Assembly: GCA_963170055.1 (NCBI GenBank)
Contig: CAUJGJ010000213.1
Coordinates: 248,001-312,000 of the forward strand
Direction of reading: 5' to 3'
Length of the DNA stretch: 64,000 bases
Source: Halisarca cf. caerulea
Lineage: Eukaryota > Porifera > Demospongiae > Chondrillida > Halisarcidae
Shown here: positions 13,701-26,214 of the stretch, one piece after another
Numbering within the stretch: position 1 is the stretch's first letter
Layout: the number at the start of each line of letters is the position of its first letter
Notes under the pieces: model-generated
Databases searched by the model: none
What the model was told of the DNA's origin: nothing
The model's input: only the letters and a program-made list of their open reading frames with translations
Position numbers and translations under genes: made by a program

Positions 13701-14244
13701 CATTCCCAGTGGACACACATGAAGTTTCTGAAGTGCTGTGGGCGTATTTGTGTAGTATTGGATATGCTGGTGCTAATACCAATATTTGGCACTAGCACCA
13801 CGCACATTCCCGGTGGACACACATGAAGTTTCTTAACTACTGTAAGCGTATTTGTGTAAAGTTGGATATGCTGGTGCTAATACCAATATTTGGAACTAGC
13901 ACCACGCACATTCCCAGTGGACACACATGACCTTTCTGAAGTGCTGTGGGCGTATTTGTGTAGTGTTGGATATGCTGGTGCTAATACCAATATTTGGCAC
14001 TAGCACCACGCACATTCCCAGTGGACACACATGAAGTTTCTTAATTACTGTGGGCGTATTTGTGTAGTGTTGGATATGCTGGTGCTAATACCAATATTTG
14101 GCACTAGCACCACGCACATTCCCAGTGGACACACATGACCTTTCTGAAGTGCTGTGGGCGTATTTGTGTAGTGTTGGATATGCTGGTGCTAATACCAATA
14201 TTTGGCACTAGCACCACGCACATTCCCAGTGGACACACATGACC

Positions 14245-14860
14245 TTTCTGAAGTGCTGTGGGCGTATTTGTGTAGTGTTGGATATGCTGGTGCTAATACC
14301 AATATTTGGCACTAGCACCACGCACATTCCCAGTGGACACACATGAAGTTTCTGAAGTGCTGTGGGCGTATTTGTGTAGTATTGGATATGCTTGTGCTAA
14401 TACCAATATTTCGGCACTAGCACCACGCACATTCCCGGTGAACACACATGAAGTTTCTTAACAACTGTAAGCGTATTTGTGTAGTGTTGGATATGCTGGT
14501 GCTAATACCAATATTTGGCACTAGCACCACGCACATTCCCAGTGGACACACATGACCTTTCTGAAGTGCTGTGGGCGTATTTGTGTAGTGTTGGATATGC
14601 TGGTGCTAATACCAATATTTGGCACTAGCACCACGCACATTCCCAGTGGACACACATGACCTTTCTGAAGTGCTGTGGGCGTATTTGTGTAGTGTTGGAT
14701 ATGCTGGTGCTAATACCAATATTTGGCACTAACACCACGCACATTCCCAGTGGACACACATGAAGTTTCTTAACTACTGTGGGCGTATTTGTGTAAAGTT
14801 GGATATGCTGGTGCTAATACCAATATTTGGCACTAGCACCACGCACATTCCCAGTGGACA
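14245..14860. repeat. About 0.6-kb segment, copied at 16,846-17,461
   Basis: This segment holds a C monomer with 'gcttgtgc', a 1-bp inserted C giving 'tttcggcac' (14412), 'cccggtgaac', 'aacaactgtaagcg', two A monomers and the start of a B2. The same ordered set with the same insertion lies 2,601 bp later (25 monomers plus 1 bp). A related but uninserted version is at about 10,840-10,935 ('attcacggtgaac'). Confidence 0.82.
14411..14414. other. 1-bp insertion in palindrome centre
   Basis: 'atatttggcac' becomes 'atatttcggcac'. This adds one base and a new CpG within the inner arm of the palindrome. The same insertion is at 17013, in the copied segment. Confidence 0.85.
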
Positions 14861-16700
14861 CACATGAAGTTTCTTAATTAATGTGGGCGTATTTGTGTAG
14901 TGTTGGATATGCTGGTGCTAATACCAATATTTGGCACTAGCACCACGCACATTCCCAGTGGACACACATGACCTTTCTGAAGTGCTGTGGGCGTATTTGT
15001 GTAGTGTTGGATATACTGGTGCTAATACCAATATTTGGCACTAGCACCACGCACATTCCCAGTGGACACACATGAAGTTTCTTAACTACTGTGGGCGTAT
15101 TTGTGTAATGTTGGATATGCTGGTGCTAATACCAATATTTGGCACTAGCACCACGCACATTCCCAGTGGACACACATGACCTTTCTGAAGTGCTGTGGGC
15201 GTATTTGTGTAGTGTTGGATATGCTGGTGCTAATACCAATATTTGGCACTAGCACCACGCACATTCCCAGTGGACACACATGACCTTTCTGAAGTGCTGT
15301 GGGCGTATTTGTGTAGTGTTGGATATGCTGGTGCTAATACCAATATTTGGCACTAGCACCACGCACATTCCCAGTGGACACACATGAAGTTTCTGAAGTG
15401 CTGTGGGCGTATTTGTGTAGTATTGGATATGCTGGTGCTAATACCAATATTTGGCACTAGCACCACGCACATTCCCGGTGGACACACATGAAGTTTCTTA
15501 ACTACTGTAAGCGTATTTGTGTAGTGTTGGATATGCTGGTGCTAATACCAATATTTGGCACTAGCACCACGCACATTCCCAGTGGACACACATGACCTTT
15601 CTGAAGTGCTGTGGGCGTATTTGTGTAGTGTTGGATATGCTGGTAATAATACCAATATTTGGCACTAGTACCACCAACATTCCCAGTGGACACACATGAA
15701 GTTTTTTAACTACTGTGGGCGTATTTGTGTAAAGTTGGATATGCTGGTGCTAATACCAATATTTGGCACTAGCACCACGCACATTCCCAGTGGACACACA
15801 TGAAGTTTCTTAATTACTGTGGGCGTATTTGTGTAGTGTTGGATATGCTGGTGCTAATACCAATATTTGGCACTAGCACCACGCACATTCCCAGTGGACA
15901 CACATGACCTTTCTGAAGTGCTGTGGGCGTATTTGTGTAGTGTTGGATATACTGGTGCTAATACCAATATTTGGCACTAACACCACGCACATTCCCAGTG
16001 GACACACATGAAGTTTCTTAACTACTGTGGGCGTATTTGTGTAAAGTTGGATATGCTGGTGCTAATACCAATATTTGGCACTAGCACCACGCACATTCCC
16101 AGTGGACACACATGACCTTTCTGAAGTGCTGTGGGCATATTTGTGTAGTGTTGTATATACTGGTGCTAATACCAATATTTGGCACTAGCACCACGCACAT
16201 TCCCAGTGGACACACATGAAGTTTCTTAACTACTGTGGGCGTATTTGTGTAATGTTGGATATGCTGGTGCTAATACCAATATTTGGCACTAGCACCACGC
16301 ACATTCCCAGTGGACACACATGACCTTTCTAAAGTGCTGTGGGCGTATTTGTGTAGTGTTGGATATGCTGGTGCTAATACCAATATTTGGCACTAGCACC
16401 ACGCACATTCCCAGTGGACACACATGACCTTTCTGAAGTGCTGTGGGCGTATTTGTGTAGTGTTGGATATGCTGGTGCTAATACCAATATTTGGCACTAG
16501 CACCACGCACATTCCCGGTGGACACACATGAAGTTTCTTAACTACTGTAAGCGTATTTGTGTAGTGTTGGATATGCTGGTGCTAATACCAATGTTTGGCA
16601 CTAGCACCACGCACATTCCCAGTGGACACACATGACCTTTCTGAAGTGCTGTGGGCGTATTTGTGTAGTGTTGGATATGCTGGTAATAATACCAATATTT
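14770..16700. repeat. About 1.9-kb segment, copied at 18,307-20,237
   Basis: Tags at 14874 ('ttaattaatg'), 15671 ('ccaccaac'), 16133 ('gggcatat' with 'gttgtatatactgg') and 16591 ('ccaatgtttgg') all recur exactly 3,537 bp later, at 18411, 19208, 19670 and 20128. The offset is 34 monomers plus the 1-bp insertion at 17013. Copies diverge at both ends: 16,700 onward goes to A monomers with 'cacactccc', while 20,237 onward goes to a B monomer. Confidence 0.85.
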
Positions 16701-18306
16701 GGCACTAGCACCACGCACACTCCCAGTGGACACACATGACCTTTCTGAAGTGCTGTGGGCGTATTTGTGTAGTGTTGGATATGCTGGTGCTAATACCAAT
16801 ATTTGGCACTAGCACCACGCACATTCCCAGTGGACACACATGAAGTTTCTGAAGTGCTGTGGGCGTATTTGTGTAGTGTTGGATATGCTGGTGCTAATAC
16901 CAATATTTGGCACTAGCACCACGCACATTCCCAGTGGACACACATGAAGTTTCTGAAGTGCTGTGGGCGTATTTGTGTAGTATTGGATATGCTTGTGCTA
17001 ATACCAATATTTCGGCACTAGCACCACGCACATTCCCGGTGAACACACATGAAGTTTCTTAACAACTGTAAGCGTATTTGTGTAGTGTTGGATATGCTGG
17101 TGCTAATACCAATATTTGGCACTAGCACCACGCACATTCCCAGTGGACACACATGACCTTTCTGAAGTGCTGTGGGCGTATTTGTGTAGTGTTGGATATG
17201 CTGGTGCTAATACCAATATTTGGCACTAGCACCACGCACATTCCCAGTGGACACACATGACCTTTCTGAAGTGCTGTGGGCGTATTTGTGTAGTGTTGGA
17301 TATGCTGGTGCTAATACCAATATTTGGCACTAACACCACGCACATTCCCAGTGGACACACATGAAGTTTCTTAACTACTGTGGGCGTATTTGTGTAAAGT
17401 TGGATATGCTGGTGCTAATACCAATATTTGGCACTAGCACCACGCACATTCCCAGTGGACACACATGACCTTTCTGAAGTGCTGTGGGCGTATTTGTGTA
17501 GTGTTGGATATGCTGGTGCTAATACCAATATTTGGCACTAGCACCACGCACATTCCCAGTGGACACACATGACCTTTCTGAAGTGCTGTGGGCGTATTTG
17601 TGTAGTGTTGGATATACTGGTGCTAATACCAATATTTGGCACTAGCACCACGCACATTCCCAGTGGACACACATGAAGTTTCTTAACTACTGTGGGCGTA
17701 TTTGTGTAATGTTGGATATGCTGGTGCTAATACCAATATTTGGCACTAGCACCACGCACATTCCCAGTGGACACACATGACCTTTCTGAAGTGCTGTGGG
17801 CGTATTTGTGTAGTGTTGGATATGCTGGTGCTAATACCAATATTTGGCACTAGCACCACGCACATTCCCAGTGGACACACATGACCTTTCTGAAGTGCTG
17901 TGGGCGTATTTGTGTAGTGTTGGATATGCTGGTGCTAATACCAATATTTGGCACTAGCACCACGCACATTCCCAGTGGACACACATGAAGTTTCTGAAGT
18001 GCTGTGGGCGTATTTGTGTAGTGTTGGATATGCTGGTGCTAATACCAATATTTGGCACTAGCACCACGCACATTCCCGGTGGACACACATGAAGTTTCTT
18101 AACTACTGTAAGCGTATTTGTGTAGTGTTGGATATGCTGGTGCTAATACCAATATTTGGCACTAGCACCACGCACATTCCTAGTGGACACACATGACCTT
18201 TCTGAAGTGCTGTGGGCGTATTTGTGTAGTGTTGGATATGCTGGTAATAATACCAATATTTGGCACTAGTACCACGCACATTCCCAGTGGACACACATGA
18301 AGTTTT

Positions 18307-20237
18307 TTAACTACTGTGGGCGTATTTGTGTAAAGTTGGATATGCTGGTGCTAATACCAATATTTGGCACTAGCACCACGCACATTCCCAGTGGACACAC
18401 ATGAAGTTTCTTAATTAATGTGGGCGTATTTGTGTAGTGTTGGATATGCTGGTGCTAATACCAATATTTGGCACTAGCACCACGCACATTCCCAGTGGAC
18501 ACACATGACCTTTCTGAAGTGCTGTGGGCGTATTTGTGTAGTGTTGGATATACTGGTGCTAATACCAATATTTGGCACTAGCACCACGCACATTCCCAGT
18601 GGACACACATGAAGTTTCTTAACTACTGTGGGCGTATTTGTGTAATGTTGGATATGCTGGTGCTAATACCAATATTTGGCACTAGCACCACGCACATTCC
18701 CAGTGGACACACATGACCTTTCTGAAGTGCTGTGGGCGTATTTGTGTAGTGTTGGATATGCTGGTGCTAATACCAATATTTGGCACTAGCACCACGCACA
18801 TTCCCAGTGGACACACATGACCTTTCTGAAGTGCTGTGGGCGTATTTGTGTAGTGTTGGATATGCTGGTGCTAATACCAATATTTGGCACTAGCACCACG
18901 CACATTCCCAGTGGACACACATGAAGTTTCTGAAGTGCTGTGGGCGTATTTGTGTAGTATTGGATATGCTGGTGCTAATACCAATATTTGGCACTAGCAC
19001 CACGCACATTCCCGGTGGACACACATGAAGTTTCTTAACTACTGTAAGCGTATTTGTGTAGTGTTGGATATGCTGGTGCTAATACCAATATTTGGCACTA
19101 GCACCACGCACATTCCCAGTGGACACACATGACCTTTCTGAAGTGCTGTGGGCGTATTTGTGTAGTGTTTGATATGCTGGTAATAATACCAATATTTGGC
19201 ACTAGTACCACCAACATTCCCAGTGGACACACATGAAGTTTTTTAACTACTGTGGGCGTATTTGTGTAAAGTTGGATATGCTGGTGCTAATACCAATATT
19301 TGGCACTAGCACCACGCACATTCCCAGTGGACACACATGAAGTTTCTTAATTACTGTGGGCGTATTTGTGTAGTGTTGGATATGCTGGTGCTAATACCAA
19401 TATTTGGCACTAGCACCACGCACATTCCCAGTGGACACACATGACCTTTCTGAAGTGCTGTGGGCGTATTTGTGTAGTGTTGGATATACTGGTGCTAATA
19501 CCAATATTTGGCACTAACACCACGCACATTCCCAGTGGACACACATGAAGTTTCTTAACTACTGTGGGCGTATTTGTGTAAAGTTGGATATGCTGGTGCT
19601 AATACCAATATTTGGCACTAGCACCACGCACATTCCCAGTGGACACACATGACCTTTCTGAAGTGCTGTGGGCATATTTGTGTAGTGTTGTATATACTGG
19701 TGCTAATACCAATATTTGGCACTAGCACCACGCACATTCCCAGTGGACACACATGAAGTTTCTTAACTACTGTGGGCGTATTTGTGTAATGTTGGATATG
19801 CTGGTGCTAATACCAATATTTGGCACTAGCACCACGCACATTCCCAGTGGACACACATGACCTTTCTAAAGTGCTGTGGGCGTATTTGTGTAGTGTTGGA
19901 TATGCTGGTGCTAATACCAATATTTGGCACTAGCACCACGCACATTCCCAGTGGACACACATGACCTTTCTGAAGTGCTGTGGGCGTATTTGTGTAGTGT
20001 TGGATATGCTGGTGCTAATACCAATATTTGGCACTAGCACCACGCACATTCCCGGTGGACACACATGAAGTTTCTTAACTACTGTAAGCGTATTTGTGTA
20101 GTGTTGGATATGCTGGTGCTAATACCAATGTTTGGCACTAGCACCACGCACATTCCCAGTGGACACACATGACCTTTCTGAAGTGCTGTGGGCGTATTTG
20201 TGTAGTGTTGGATATGCTGGTAATAATACCAATATTT
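18307..20237. repeat. Second copy of the 1.9-kb segment
   Basis: Matches 14,770-16,700 at every tag listed for that copy. It differs by a few point changes, such as 'gtgtttgata' at about 19,168 and 'gttttttaac' at its left edge. The shared rare variants make independent origin very unlikely. Confidence 0.84.
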
Positions 20238-22659
20238 GGCACTAGTTCCACGCACATTCCCAGTGGACACACATGAAGTTTTTTAACTACTGTGGGCGTA
20301 TTTGTGTAAAGTTGGATATGCTGGTGCTAATACCAATATTTGGCACTAGCACCACGCACATTCCCAGTGGACACACATGAAGTTTCTTAATTACTGTGGG
20401 CGTATTTGTGTAGTGTTGGATATGCTGGTGCTAATACCAATATTTGGCACTAGCACCACGCACATTCCCAGTGGACACACATGACCTTTCTGAAGTGCTG
20501 TGGGCGTATTTGTGTAGTGTTGGATATGCTGGTGCTAATACCAATATTTGGCACTAGCACCACGCACATTCCCAGTGGACACACATGACCTTTCTGAAGT
20601 GCTGTGGGCGTATTTGTGTAGTGTTGGATATGCTGGTGCTAATACCAATATTTGGCACTAACACCACGCACATTCCCAGTGGACACACATGAAGTTTCTT
20701 AACTACTGTGGGCGTATTTGTGTAAAGTTGGATATGCTGGTGCTAATACCAATATTTGGCACTAGCACCACGCACATTCCCAGTGGACACACATGACCTT
20801 TCTGAAGTGCTGTGGGCGTATTTGTGTAGTGTTGGATATATTGGTGCTAATACCAATATTTGGCACTAGCACCACGCACATTCCCAGTGGACACACATGA
20901 AGTTTCTTAACTACTGTGGGCGTATTTGTGTAATGTTGGATATGCTGGTGCTAATACCAATATTTGGCACTAGCACCACGCACATTCCCAGTGGACACAC
21001 ATGACCTTTCTGAAGTGCTGTGGGCGTATTTGTGTAGTGTTGGATATGCTGGTGCTAATACCAATATTTGGCACTAGCACCACGCACATTCCCAGTGGAC
21101 ACACATGACCTTTCTGAAGTGCTGTGGGCGTATTTGTGTAGTGTTGGATATGCTGGTGCTAATACCAATATTTGGCACTAGCACCACACACATTCCCAGT
21201 GGACACACATGACCTTTAGTAAGTGCTGTGGGCGTATTTGTGTAGTGTTGGATATGCTGGTGCTAATACCAATATTTGGCACTAGCACCACGCACATTCC
21301 CAGTGGACACACATGACCTTTCTGAAGTGCTGTGGGCGTATTTGTGTAGTGTTGGATATGCTGGTGCTAATACCAATATTTCGCACTAGCACCACGCACA
21401 TTCCCGGTGGACACACATGAAGTTTCTTAACTACTGTAAGCGTATTTGTGTAGTGTTGGATATGCTGGTGCTAATACCAATATTTGGCACTAGCACCACG
21501 CACATTCCCAGTGGACACACATGACCTTTCTGAAGTGCTGTGGGCGTATTTGTGTAGTGTTGGATATGCTGGTAATAATACCAATATTTGGCACTAGTAC
21601 CACGCACATTCCCAGTGGACACACATGAAGTTTTTTAACTACTGTGGGCGTATTTGTGTAAAGTTGGATATGCTGGTGCTAATACCAATATTTGGCACTA
21701 GCACCACGCACATTCCCAGTGGACACACATGAAGTTTCTTAATTACTGTGGGCGTATTTGTGTAGTGTTGGATATGCTGGTGCTAATACCAATATTTGGC
21801 ACTAGCACCACGCACATTCCCAGTGGACACACATGACCTTTCTGAAGTGCTGTGGGCGTATTTGTGTAGTGTTGGATATGCTGGTGCTAATACCAATATT
21901 TGGCACTAGCACCACGCACATTCCCAGTGGACACGCATGACCTTTCTGAAGTGCTGTGGGCGTATTTGTGTAGTGTTGGATATGCTGGTGCTAATACCAA
22001 TATTTGGCACTAACACCACGCACATTCCCAGTGGACACACATGAAGTTTCTTAACTACTGTGGGCGTATTTGTGTAAAGTTGGATATGCTGGTGCTAATA
22101 CCAATATTTGGCACTAGCACCACGCACATTCCCAGTGGACACACATGACCTTTCTGAAGTGCTGTGGGCGTATTTGTGTAGTGTTGGATATATTGGTGCT
22201 AATACCAATATTTGGCACTAGCACCACGCACATTCCCAGTGGACACACATGAAGTTTCTTAACTACTGTGGGCGTATTTGTGTAATGTTGGATATGCTGG
22301 TGTTAATACCAATATTTGGCACTAGCACCACGCACATTCCCAGTGGACACACATGACCTTTCTGAAGTGCTGTGGGCGTATTTGTGTAGTGTTGGATATG
22401 CTGGTGCTAATACCAATATTTGGCACTAGCACCACGCACATTCCCAGTGGACACACATGACCTTTCTGAAGTGCTGTGGGCGTATTTGTGTAGTGTTGGA
22501 TATGCTGGTGCTAATACCAATATTTGGCACTAGCACCACGCACATTCCCAGTGGACACACATGAAGTTTCTGAAGTGCTGTGGGCGTATTTGTGTAGTAT
22601 TGGATATGCTGGTGCTAATACCAATATTTGGCACTAGCACCACGCACATTCCCAGTGGA

Positions 22660-22670
22660 CACAACATGAC
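22660..22670. other. 1-bp insertion
   Basis: 'ggacacacatgac' reads 'ggacacaacatgac', one base longer. It restarts phase by +1 and lies outside the palindrome. It also lies where a C monomer with 'gtagtattgg' is joined directly to an A monomer rather than to the expected 'taagcg' B monomer. It may therefore mark a rearrangement joint. The insertion also opens a plus-strand frame over two monomers, which I do not regard as a gene. Confidence 0.8.
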
Positions 22671-24354
22671 CTTTCTGAAGTGCTGTGGGCGTATTTGTGT
22701 AGTGTTGGATATACTGGTGCTAATACCAATATTTGGCACTAACACCACGCACATTCCCAGTGGACACACATGAAGTTTCTTAACTACTGTGGGCGTTTTT
22801 GTGTAAAGTTGGATATGCTGGTGCTAATACCAATATTTGGCACTAGCACCACGCACATTCCCAGTGGACACACATGACCTTTCTGAAGTGCTGTGGGCGT
22901 ATTTGTGTAGTGTTGGATATGCTGGTGCTAATACCAATATTTGGCACTAACACCACGCACATTCCCAGTGGACACACATGAAGTTTCTTAACTACTGTGG
23001 GCGTATTTGTGTAAAGTTGGATATGCTGGTGCTAATACCAATATTTGGCACTAGCACCACGCACATTCCCAGTGGACACACATGACCTTTCTGAAGTGCT
23101 GTGGGCGTATTTGTGTAGTGTTGGATATATTGGTGCTAATACCAATATTTGGCACTAACACCACGCACATTCCCAGTGGACACACATGAAGTTTCTTAAC
23201 TACTGTGGGCGTATTTGTGTAATGTTGGATATGCTGGTGCTAATACCAATATTTGGCACTAGCACCACGCACATTCCCAGTGGACACACATGACCTTTCT
23301 GAAGTGCTGTGGGCGTATTTGTGTAGTGTTGGATATGCTGGTGCTAATACCAATATTTGGCACTAGCACCACGCACATTCCCAGTGGACACACATGACCT
23401 TTCTGAAGTGCTGTGGGCGTATTTGTGTAGTGTTGGATATGCTAGTGCTAATACCAATATTTGGCACTAGCACCACGCACATTCCCAGTGGACACACATG
23501 AAGTTTCTGAAGTGCTGTGGGCGTATTTGTGTAGTATTGGATATGCTGGATCTAATACCAATATTTGGCACTAGCACCACGCACATTCCCGGTGGACACA
23601 CATGAAGTTTCTTAACTACTGTAAGCGTATTTGTGTAGTGTTGGATATGCTGGTGCTAATACCAATATTTGGCACTAGCACCACGCACATTCCCAGTGGA
23701 CACACATGAAGTTTTTTAATTACTGTAGGCGTATTTGTGTAGTGTTGGATATGCTGGTGCTAATACCAATATTTGGCACTAGCACAACGCACATTCCCAG
23801 TGGACACACATGACCTTTCTGAAGTGCTGTGGGCGTATTTGTGTAGTGTTGGATATGCTGGTGCTAATACCAATATTTGGCACTAGCACCACGCACATTC
23901 CCAGTGGACACACATGACCTTTCTGAAGTGCTGTGGGCGTATTTGTGTAGTGTTGGATATGCTGGTGCTAATACCAGTATTTGACACTAGTACCACGCAC
24001 ATTCCCAGTGGACAAACATGAAGTTTCTGAATTGCTGTGGGCGTATTTGTGTAGTGGTTTATATGCTGGTGCTAATACCAATATTTGGCACTAGCACCAC
24101 GCACATTCCCAGTGGACACACATGAAGTTTCTTAACTACTGTGGGCGTATTTGTGTAATGTTAGATATGCTGGTGCTAATACCAATATTTGGCACTAGCA
24201 CCACGCACATTCCCAGTGGACACACATGAAGTTTCTGAAGTGCTGTGGGCGTATTTGTGTAGTGTTGGATATGCTGGTGCTAATACCAATATTTGGCACT
24301 AGCACCACGCACATTCCCAGTGGACACACATGAAGTTTCTTAACTACTGTGGGC

Positions 24355-25600
24355 GTATTTGTGTAAAGTTGGATATGCTGGTGCTAATACCAATATTTGG
24401 CACTAGCACCACGCACATTCCTAGTAGACACACATGAAGTTTCTTAACTACTTTGGGCGTATTTGTGTAATGTTGGATATGCTGGTGCTAATACCAATAT
24501 TTGGCACTAGCACCACGCACATTCCCAGTGGACACACATGACCTTTCTGAAGTGCTGTGGGCGTATTTGTGTAGTGTTGGATATGCTGGTGCTAATACCA
24601 ATATTTGGCACTAGCACCACGCACATTCCCAGTGGATACACATGAAGATTCTTAACTACTGTGGGCGTATTCGTGTAAAGTTGGATATGCTGGTGCTAAT
24701 ACCAATATTTGGCACTAGCACCACGCACATTCCTAGTAGACACACATGAAGTTTCTTAACTACTTTGGGCGTATTTGTGTAATGTTGGATATGCTGGTGC
24801 TAATACCAATATTTGGCACTAGCACCACGCACATTCCCAGTGGACACACATGACCTTTCTGAAGTGCTGTGGGCGTATTTGTGTAGTGTTGGATATGCTG
24901 GTGCTAATACCAATATTTGGCACTAGCACCACGCACATTCCCAGTAGACACACATGAAGTTTCTTAACTACTGTGGGCGTATTTGTGTAATGTTGGATAT
25001 GCTGGTGCTAATACCAATATTTGGCACTAGCACCACGCACATTCCTAGTAGACACACATGAAGTTTCTTAACTACTTTGGGCGTATTTGTGTAATGTTGG
25101 ATATGCTGGTGCTAATACCAATATTTGGCACTAGCACCACGCACATTCCCAGTGGACACACATGACCTTTCTGAAGTGCTGTGGGCGTATTTGTGTAGTG
25201 TTGGATATGCTGGTGCTAATACCAATATTTGGCACTAGCACCACGCACATTCCCAGTGGATACACATGAAGATTCTTAACTACTGTGGGCGTATTCGTGT
25301 AAAGTTGGATATGCTGGTGCTAATACCAATATTTGGCACTAGCACCACGCACATTCCTAGTAGACACACATGAAGTTTCTTAACTACTTTGGGCGTATTT
25401 GTGTAATGTTTAATATGCTGGTGCTAATACCAATATTTGGCACTAGCACCACGCACATTCCCAGTGGACACACATGACCTTTCTGAAGTGCTGTGGGCGT
25501 ATTTGTGTAGTGTTGGATATGCTGGTGCTAATACCAATATTTGGCACTAGCACCACGCACATTCCCAGTAGACACACATGAAGTTTCTTAACTACTGTGG
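24355..25600. repeat. Local 6-mer tandem duplication
   Basis: A B monomer with 'gaagattcttaac' and 'gtattcgtgtaaag' occurs at 24671 and 25295 (tcgtg position), 624 bp or six monomers apart. It is preceded in both copies by 'gtggatacacatg' and followed by 'tagtagacac' and 'actttggg'. A short unequal exchange is the simplest reading. Confidence 0.8.
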
Positions 25601-26214
25601 GCGTATTTGTGTAATGTTGGATATGCTGGTGCTAATACCAATATTTGGCACTAGCACCACGTACATTCCCAGTGGACACACATGACCTTTCTGAAGTGCT
25701 GTGGGCGTATTTGTGTAGTGTTGGATATGCTGGTGCTAATACCAATATTTGGCACTAGCACCACGCACATTCCCAGTGGACACACATGAAGTTTCTTAAC
25801 TACTGTGGGCGTATTTGTGTAATGTTGGATATGCTGGTGCTAATACCAATATTTGGCACTAGCACCACGCACATTCCCAGTGGACACACATGAAGTTTCT
25901 GAAGTGCTGTGGGCGTATTTGTGTAGTGTTGGATATGCTGGTGCTAATACCAATATTTGGCACTAGCACCACGCACATTCCAAGTGGACAAACATGAAGT
26001 TTCTGAAGTGCTGTGGGCGTATTTGTGTAATGTTGGATATGCTGGTGCTAATACCAATATTTGGCACTAGCACCACGCACATTCCCAGTGGAAACACATG
26101 ACCTTTCTGAAGTGCTGTGGGCGTATTTGTGTAGTGTTGGATATGCTGGTGCTAATACCAGTATTTGACACTAGTACCACGCACATTCCCAGTGGACAAA
26201 CATGAAGTTTCTGA

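Larger units (their letters stand above)
10796..23960. repeat. Dialect R, first block (about 10-mer HOR)
   Basis: A recurrent pair marks this block: a C monomer, often with 'gtagtattgg', followed by 'cccggtgg' and a B monomer reading 'tgtaagcg'. The 'taagcg' tag is at 10931, 12075, 13219, 13843, 14468, 15508, 16548, 17069, 18109, 19045, 20085, 21437 and 23622. Spacings are 11, 11, 6, 6, 10, 10, 5, 10, 9, 10, 13 and 21 monomers. Typical following order is A ('ggtaataat'), B ('gttttttaac'), D, A, B2, A ('atactgg'), B1, A, A. The dialect L tags such as 'tagtagacac' are absent. Confidence 0.85.

Noticed and set aside
14405..14430. CENP-B box
   Set aside because: The common monomer has no TTCG. 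The only TTCG-containing variants (14,411, 17,012, 24,670 and 25,294) do not fit the rest of the NTTCGNNNNANNCGGGN pattern.
22561..22773. 70-codon plus-strand frame
   Set aside because: Opened by the 1-bp insertion at about 22,664 between two ordinary monomers. It contains only translated satellite.
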